A DNA stretch of 8,574 bases, from the NCBI GenBank assembly GCA_031261245.1, contig JAISKU010000045.1, positions 1 to 8,574 of the forward strand, read 5' to 3'. Source of the stretch: Oscillospiraceae bacterium. Its GTDB lineage: Bacteria; Bacillota; Clostridia; Oscillospirales; Oscillospiraceae. The notes below the pieces were generated by a model. That model made no database searches. It saw nothing but the letters and a program-made list of their open reading frames with translations, and was not told the origin of the DNA. A program made the position numbers and the translations under genes. Below, one piece after another: positions 5,568 through 8,574 of this stretch (positions within the stretch are counted from its first letter, which is position 1; the number at the start of each line of letters is the position of its first letter).

Positions 5568-7196
5568 ATGGCGAAACAGATTATCTATGGCGAGGAGGCG
5601 CGCCGCGCCCTCGAAAACGGCGTGAACCAGCTCGCCGATACGGTCAAGCTGACGATAGGCCCCAAGGGGCGCAACGTCGTGCTCGAGAAGAAGTACGGCG
5701 CGCCGCTTATCACGAACGACGGCGTGACAATCGCGCAGGAGATAGAGCTCAAGGACGCGTTTGAGAACATGGGCGCGCAGCTCGTGCGCGAGGTCGCGTC
5801 CAAGACGAACGACGTCGCGGGCGACGGCACGACGACGGCGACGGTGCTGGCACAGGCGATGGTGCACGAGGGGATCAAGAACGTCGCGGCGGGCGCGAAC
5901 CCGATGGTGATGAAAAAGGGCATAGCAAAGGCGGTGGAGACTGCCGTCGAGGCGATAAAGGCGAACTCCAAGCCCGTGTCCGGCTCCGCCGATATCGCGC
6001 GCGTCGGCGCGGTGTCCTCGGGCGACGAGGAGATAGGCGCGCTAATCGCCGAGGCGATGGACAAGGTGTCGCGCAACGGCGTAATCACGGTCGAGGAGTC
6101 CAAGACGGCGGAGACGTACAGCGAGGTCGTCGAGGGTATGCAGTTTGACCGCGGCTACATCACGCCGTACATGGTGACCGATACGGAGAAGATGGAGACG
6201 GTGTTCGACGAGCCGTTTATCCTCATCACCGACAAGAAGATCAGCAATATTCAGGAGATTCTGCCCGTGCTCGAGCAGGTGGTGCAGTCCGGGCGCAAGT
6301 TCGTGATAATCGCCGAGGACGTCGAGGGCGAGGCCCTCGCGACGATAATCCTCAACAAGCTGCGCGGGACGTTCAACTGCCTGTGCGTCAAGGCGCCGGG
6401 CTTCGGCGACAGGCGCAAGGAGATGCTCAAGGACATCGCGGCCCTGACGGGCGGCGAGGTGATAAGCTCCGACCTCGGCATGGAGCTAAAGGACGCGGGC
6501 GTGAACCAGCTCGGCACGGCGCGCCAGGTGAAGTCCACGAAGGACAACACGATAATCGTCGAGGGCGCGGGCTCCTCGGACGAGATTAAGGCGAGAATCA
6601 ACCAGATAAACGCCGAGATCGAGCAGACGACGAGCGATTATGACAAGGAAAAGCTTCAGGAGCGCCTCGCGAAGCTGTCCGGCGGCGTGGCGGTCATCAA
6701 GGTCGGCGCGGCGACGGAGACGGAGATGAAGGAGAAGAAGCTGCGCATCGAGGACGCGCTCAACGCGACGCGCGCGGCTGTCGAGGAGGGCATAGTCCCC
6801 GGCGGCGGCACGGCGTATGTCGTGGCGGCGAAGGCTGTTGAGAAGCTGCTCGCAACCGCAACCGGCGACGAGAGCACGGGTATCGCGCTGATCGCGAAGG
6901 CGCTGAACGCGCCGACGATGCAGATCGCCGCGAACGCGGGCCTTGAGGGCGCGGTAATACTCGACAAGATCAAGAACAACAAGAGCGCCTCATACGGCTT
7001 TGACGCCGCGAAGGAGGAGTACAGCGACCTCATCAAGGCGGGAATCGTCGATCCGACGAAGGTCTGCCGCTCCGCGCTGGAGAACGCGGCGTCCGTCGCG
7101 TCGATGATACTGACGACGGAGAGCCTCGTCGCGGATATTCCGGAGCCTCCGGCTCCCGCCGCGGGCGGCGCGCCCGACATGGGCGGGATGTATTAA
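5568..7196 (+). CDS. groL: Chaperonin GroEL (Hsp60)
   Basis: A 542-residue ATP-dependent chaperonin that forms the double heptameric ring and folds proteins with GroES. Domains run in the usual order: equatorial (about 1-133 and 408-522), intermediate and apical (about 190-375). Key ATPase residues are present: D51 in TNDGVTI, D86 in GDGTTTATV and D396 in EDALNATRAAVEEG, matching E. coli D52, D87 and D398. GGGTAYV (412-418) and the C-terminal GGAPDMGGMY tail are typical. A strong AAAGGAGG site precedes the ATG, and the 15-base gap to groES marks a two-gene operon. An intrinsic terminator begins 15 bases after the stop. Nothing is missing or broken. Confidence 0.99.
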   Translation: MAKQIIYGEEARRALENGVNQLADTVKLTIGPKGRNVVLEKKYGAPLITNDGVTIAQEIELKDAFENMGAQLVREVASKTNDVAGDGTTTATVLAQAMVHEGIKNVAAGANPMVMKKGIAKAVETAVEAIKANSKPVSGSADIARVGAVSSGDEEIGALIAEAMDKVSRNGVITVEESKTAETYSEVVEGMQFDRGYITPYMVTDTEKMETVFDEPFILITDKKISNIQEILPVLEQVVQSGRKFVIIAEDVEGEALATIILNKLRGTFNCLCVKAPGFGDRRKEMLKDIAALTGGEVISSDLGMELKDAGVNQLGTARQVKSTKDNTIIVEGAGSSDEIKARINQINAEIEQTTSDYDKEKLQERLAKLSGGVAVIKVGAATETEMKEKKLRIEDALNATRAAVEEGIVPGGGTAYVVAAKAVEKLLATATGDESTGIALIAKALNAPTMQIAANAGLEGAVILDKIKNNKSASYGFDAAKEEYSDLIKAGIVDPTKVCRSALENAASVASMILTTESLVADIPEPPAPAAGGAPDMGGMY

Positions 7197-7211
7197 GGGG
7201 AATGTTGACGG

Positions 7212-7244
7212 ACAGGAGAGCGCGAAAGCGCTCTCCTGTTTTTT
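7212..7244 (+). terminator. Intrinsic terminator of groES-groEL
   Basis: A perfect 12-bp stem, ACAGGAGAGCGC (7212-7223) and GCGCTCTCCTGT (7228-7239), closes a stable GAAA tetraloop and runs into six T residues (7239-7244). It lies 15 bases after the groEL stop. This is a strong factor-independent terminator. Confidence 0.96.
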
Positions 7245-7252
7245 GTTGCCTT

Positions 7253-7290
7253 TGTTTTTTGCCCCCTCTGTTTTTTGCCCCCCTCTGTCG
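7253..7290 (+). repeat. Truncated, tandem 5' ends of the GC-rich repeat
   Basis: TGTTTTTTGCCCCC occurs at 7253-7266 and again at 7269-7282 (period 16). Each is followed by CTCTGT, the 5' end of the 49-base repeat; the second continues to TCGG. They look like partial copies lined up just before the full copy at 7297. Confidence 0.7.
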
Positions 7291-7296
7291 GAAAGA

Positions 7297-7345
7297 TGCC
7301 CCCTCTGTCGCTGCGGCGACATCTCCCCCGCCGCGCGGGGGCGAT
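7297..7345 (+). repeat. GC-rich dispersed repeat, intergenic copy
   Basis: All 49 bases are identical to the copy inside tsaC-coaE (800-848). It carries the same two potential hairpins, including the CCCCCGC/GCGGGGG stem. This is the expected setting for such an element, downstream of a terminator, and it contrasts with the translated copy. Confidence 0.93.
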
Positions 7346-7356
7346 TGGGGGACGGC

Positions 7357-7443
7357 TGTCATTCCGAGTGAAACGAGGAATCCCGTGTGGGACGGCGCGT
7401 CGATTATACGGGATTCTTCGTCGCTGCGCTCCTCTGAATGACA
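7357..7443. repeat. Terminal-inverted-repeat element, copy A (87 bp, MITE-like)
   Basis: The ends are TGTCATTC and GAATGACA, perfect 8-bp inverted repeats. Pairing continues imperfectly inward to AATCCCGT / ACGGGATT, so the whole element can fold into one long hairpin. It has no coding capacity. Copy B (7555-7639) differs by one base (G/A at 7426) and a 2-base deletion. The minus-strand translation contains CHSEERSDEESRIIDA, a peptide signature I know from spurious annotations of a widespread repeat. No clear target-site duplication is visible. Confidence 0.88.
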
Positions 7444-7489
7444 GGGGGGCGAGGACTCCCGTGGGACGACGACGGGGGGACGACGGGGG

Positions 7490-7517
7490 ACGGCGGGCGA
7501 TTGATAATCGCCCCTAC
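7490..7517 (+). repeat. CCCCTAC-tailed hairpin repeat, intergenic copy
   Basis: The stem GGGCGATT (7495-7502) and AATCGCCC (7506-7513) closes a GAT loop, followed by CTAC. It matches 1722-1749 at 27 of 28 positions. It lies inside composite unit A, downstream of TIR copy A. Confidence 0.88.
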
Positions 7518-7554
7518 GGACGGGGGAGCGGGCGATTTTTTGCCGGAAATTGAC

Positions 7555-7639
7555 TGTCATTCCGAGTGAAACGAGGAATCCCGTGTGGCGGCGCGTCGAT
7601 TATACGGGATTCTTCGTCGCTACGCTCCTCTGAATGACA
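7555..7639. repeat. Terminal-inverted-repeat element, copy B (85 bp, MITE-like)
   Basis: Near-identical to copy A (7357-7443): the same TGTCATTC/GAATGACA ends, one substitution and two fewer bases in the central GTGTGG region. It has the same orientation and begins composite unit B. The close match suggests recent duplication or continuing homogenisation. Confidence 0.88.
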
Positions 7640-7680
7640 GGGGGGGCGAGGAATCCCGTGCGGGGCGACGGGAGACAGAG

Positions 7681-7702
7681 GACGCGCAATGCGCGCCCCT
7701 AC
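7681..7702 (+). repeat. Variant CCCCTAC-tailed hairpin with a different stem
   Basis: It occupies the same place in composite unit B as 7490-7517 does in unit A and ends in the same CCCCTAC tail, but the stem is CGCGC (7683-7687) with GCGCG (7691-7695) around AAT. Both stem sides have changed together compared with the GGGCGATT/AATCGCCC form, which suggests the hairpin rather than the sequence is kept. Confidence 0.65.
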
Positions 7703-7718
7703 AGGACGGGGGAGCGAT

Positions 7719-8030
7719 CTATTTTTGCAGGCAGCCGAGAATATACGCCAGCACGTTTTCCTTTTGAGAGGGTGTGAGAAGCACCCATTTTTCAAGTAAA
7801 TTTCTCTGTTCATCTGTCAAATGATCGTCCTCGTCCGGCTGAACGAAAAACTGCGAAAGCGTTATGCCGAACGCGGCGCAAATCGCGGACAGCGTCGAGA
7901 GCGTCGGTGAGTTTTCCCGCTTATATAGGTTTGACAGCGTCGATTGAGGAATCGATGATTCTTTTGCAAGCCGATACTCACTCCAGCCGCGCGCCTCGCG
8001 CAAGGACGTGATTCTCTGCAATATATCCAT
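7719..8030 (-). CDS. XRE-family helix-turn-helix transcriptional regulator
   Basis: A 103-residue DNA-binding protein. Residues 1 to about 60 form a Cro/C1-type five-helix domain: ILQRITSLREARGWSEYRLA, then the turn and recognition helix IPQSTLSNLYKRE (27-39), then SPTLSTLSAICAAFGITLSQFF. The C-terminal part (about 65-103) is acidic then helical (DEDDHLTDEQRNLLEKW) and is probably for dimerisation or ligand contact; I do not recognise a named domain there. ATG 8030 is preferred. An in-frame GTG at 8054 would add eight residues, but it has no ribosome binding site and sits at the predicted transcription start. The ribosome binding site for 8030 is also weak. Its target is unknown; the divergent zinc-ribbon gene and its own promoter are the obvious candidates. 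The GC content is lower than in its housekeeping neighbours. Confidence 0.9.
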   Translation of the reverse strand: MDILQRITSLREARGWSEYRLAKESSIPQSTLSNLYKRENSPTLSTLSAICAAFGITLSQFFVQPDEDDHLTDEQRNLLEKWVLLTPSQKENVLAYILGCLQK

Positions 8031-8059
8031 TTGCGCATCACTCTTTTCTGACACATTTT

Positions 8060-8088
8060 ACTATACATAGGTGAAGCACAATAGTTAT
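8060..8088 (-). promoter_or_regulatory. Candidate promoter and possible operator of the XRE gene
   Basis: On the minus strand a -10 TATAGT (8065-8060, 5 of 6) is visible; the hexamer 17 bases further up (ATAACT) is a poor -35. The -10 is embedded in CTAT-AC-ATAG (8061-8070), a near-palindrome that a dimeric HTH protein could bind for autoregulation. The palindrome is short, so the operator idea is tentative. Confidence 0.4.
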
Positions 8089-8096
8089 AAAAAGAG

Positions 8097-8125
8097 TTGT
8101 AAATAGTTTACTTATGTGTTATAAT
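8097..8125 (+). promoter_or_regulatory. Promoter of the zinc-ribbon gene
   Basis: A -35 TTGTAA (8097-8102, 4 of 6) and a perfect -10 TATAAT (8120-8125) are separated by 17 bases. It points at the zinc-ribbon gene, whose ATG is 46 bases further on. The direct repeats AATAGTT at 8080-8086 and 8102-8108, 22 bases apart, flank the -35 and could be regulator contacts. Confidence 0.7.
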
Positions 8126-8170
8126 TCCCCAAAGCGTATCCAAATATTCAGGGTAAAGGGGATTACAAGA

Positions 8171-8574
8171 ATGGGCAAAAACGCGATGGTTCAATGCGCT
8201 GTCTGCGGGCAGGAGATAGCGAAAAGCGCGGCGGCATGTCCGCACTGCGGCGCGAAGAACAAAAAACCGATTTTCAAAAAGTGGTGGTTTTGGGCGGTTA
8301 TCATAGTTATAGTCGGAATAATCGGCACGGCAACCCAAGGCGGGGATGCCCAACAGCCGCAGACGCCGGTTGCGACACCGGGTACCGCAACGTCAACGGC
8401 GCCGAGCACGCCTACGCCAAAGCCGACGTCTACACCTAAGCCTACGCCGGCGCCTACGCCCGAGGAGACAGTCAACCCGAATCTCATCGACGGAAAATTT
8501 GAGCTGATAGGCGAAGTCACGGCGGAGAAGGATACATTTGCGCTGTACATCACGGGAACGCTCAAAAACACGAC
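8171..8574 (+). CDS. Membrane-anchored zinc-ribbon protein, N-terminal part (3' end outside window)
   Basis: The frame is open from ATG 8171 to the window edge (134 complete codons), with AAAGGGG at 8155-8161 as ribosome binding site. A four-cysteine zinc ribbon opens the protein: C9-x2-C12 (QCAVCGQ) and C23-x2-C26 (CPHCGAK). A basic stretch (KKPIFKK, 31-37) and a hydrophobic helix WWFWAVIIVIVGIIG (38-52) follow, then a Pro/Thr-rich linker with TPKPT-type repeats (about 62-98). A folded domain begins near 105 (NLIDGKFELIGEV...FALYITGTLKNT). This gives a cytoplasmic zinc ribbon, one membrane span and an extracellular domain. The GTLKNT start resembles beta-sandwich domains of the FxLYD type, but too little is visible to name it. 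Function is unknown. It is divergently transcribed from the XRE regulator. Confidence 0.88.
   Translation, partial: MGKNAMVQCAVCGQEIAKSAAACPHCGAKNKKPIFKKWWFWAVIIVIVGIIGTATQGGDAQQPQTPVATPGTATSTAPSTPTPKPTSTPKPTPAPTPEETVNPNLIDGKFELIGEVTAEKDTFALYITGTLKNT

Larger units (their letters stand above)
7197..7718. other. Repeat-filled intergenic region between groEL and the XRE gene
   Basis: These 522 bases lie 3' of two convergent genes and contain no credible coding region. They hold the groE terminator, truncated and full copies of a GC-rich repeat (7261-7345), two copies of an 85-87 bp terminal-inverted-repeat element, and two CCCCTAC-tailed hairpins. The second half is a two-unit composite: 7357-7530 and 7555-7716 each read TIR element, a GGGGGGCGAGG-A/C-TCCCGTG segment, a hairpin ending CCCCTAC, then GGACGGGGGAGCG. 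Open frames here give peptides such as HSEERSDEESR, a known product of translating such repeats, and should not be called genes. Confidence 0.85.

Noticed and set aside
7202..7553. Plus-strand small frames (7202-7441, 7275-7553) after groEL
   Set aside because: They begin in or after the terminator and translate only repeat sequence.
7033..7560. Minus-strand frame running from the repeat region into groEL
   Set aside because: It contains HSEERSDEESR, the known translation of a repeat, and overlaps groEL antisense.
7357..7639. CRISPR array
   Set aside because: There are only two long, nearly identical palindromic elements with unequal parts between them; no regular short repeat-spacer pattern and no cas genes.
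7197..7718. Insertion sequence or IS remnant
   Set aside because: There are terminal inverted repeats but no transposase coding region or fragment, so the elements are called repeats only.
7514..7813. Minus-strand frame across TIR copy B and the XRE 3' end
   Set aside because: It is a repeat translation overlapping a good XRE gene in another frame.
8108..8571. Minus-strand frames opposite the zinc-ribbon gene
   Set aside because: The plus strand has a promoter, a ribosome binding site, paired CxxC motifs and a membrane span; the minus frames are low-complexity shadows.

Overview
This looks like a chromosomal segment of a high-GC member of the Bacillota, probably class Clostridia. The support is a CIRCE operator in front of groES-groEL, AGGAGG-type ribosome binding sites, sigma-A-like promoters, an M20 dipeptidase of the PepV/Sapep type, and gut-Clostridia-style dispersed repeats. 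The lineage is inferred from these traits only. Most genes are strongly GC-rich (about 65-70% where I counted by hand).

Layout. Positions 1-4623 hold a rightward block. It starts with the 3' part of prfA (release factor 1), which overlaps a fused gene whose N-terminal half is a threonylcarbamoyl-AMP synthase (TsaC/YwlC/Sua5 type) and whose C-terminal half is dephospho-CoA kinase (CoaE). Two cytosolic peptidase genes follow: an M18 aminopeptidase and an overlapping M20 dipeptidase. A small leftward VOC/glyoxalase-like gene (4593-4961) overlaps the M20 gene tail to tail. The region 4962-5267 carries its promoter and, pointing the other way, the groE promoter with an extended CIRCE operator. groES and groEL follow and end in a strong intrinsic terminator (7212-7244). 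The 522 bases after groEL contain no credible gene and are built almost entirely from three families of short structured repeats. Then come a leftward XRE-type regulator (7719-8030) and, divergent from it, the 5' part of a membrane-anchored zinc-ribbon protein (8171 to the window end).

The most unusual feature is how the repeats relate to the genes. A 49-base repeat at 7297-7345 recurs without any mismatch at 800-848, inside the TsaC half of the fusion gene. There it is translated in frame into a Pro/Ala/Gly-rich loop. The same repeat marks a sharp change in base composition: the 5' 300 or so bases of the gene are about 47% GC and the rest about 70%, which suggests a mosaic gene joined at or near the repeat. 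A second repeat, a hairpin ending in CCCCTAC, supplies the last codons and the stop of the same gene and lies directly against the ribosome binding site of the next one. It recurs at 7490-7517, and a form with a different stem sequence is at 7681-7702. A third repeat, 85-87 bp with terminal inverted repeats, occurs twice downstream of groEL.

Functionally the window is mostly housekeeping: translation termination and tRNA t6A modification, CoA synthesis, peptide turnover, chaperonin and a likely detoxification or metabolic VOC enzyme. I see no phage, CRISPR, toxin-antitoxin or defence system.
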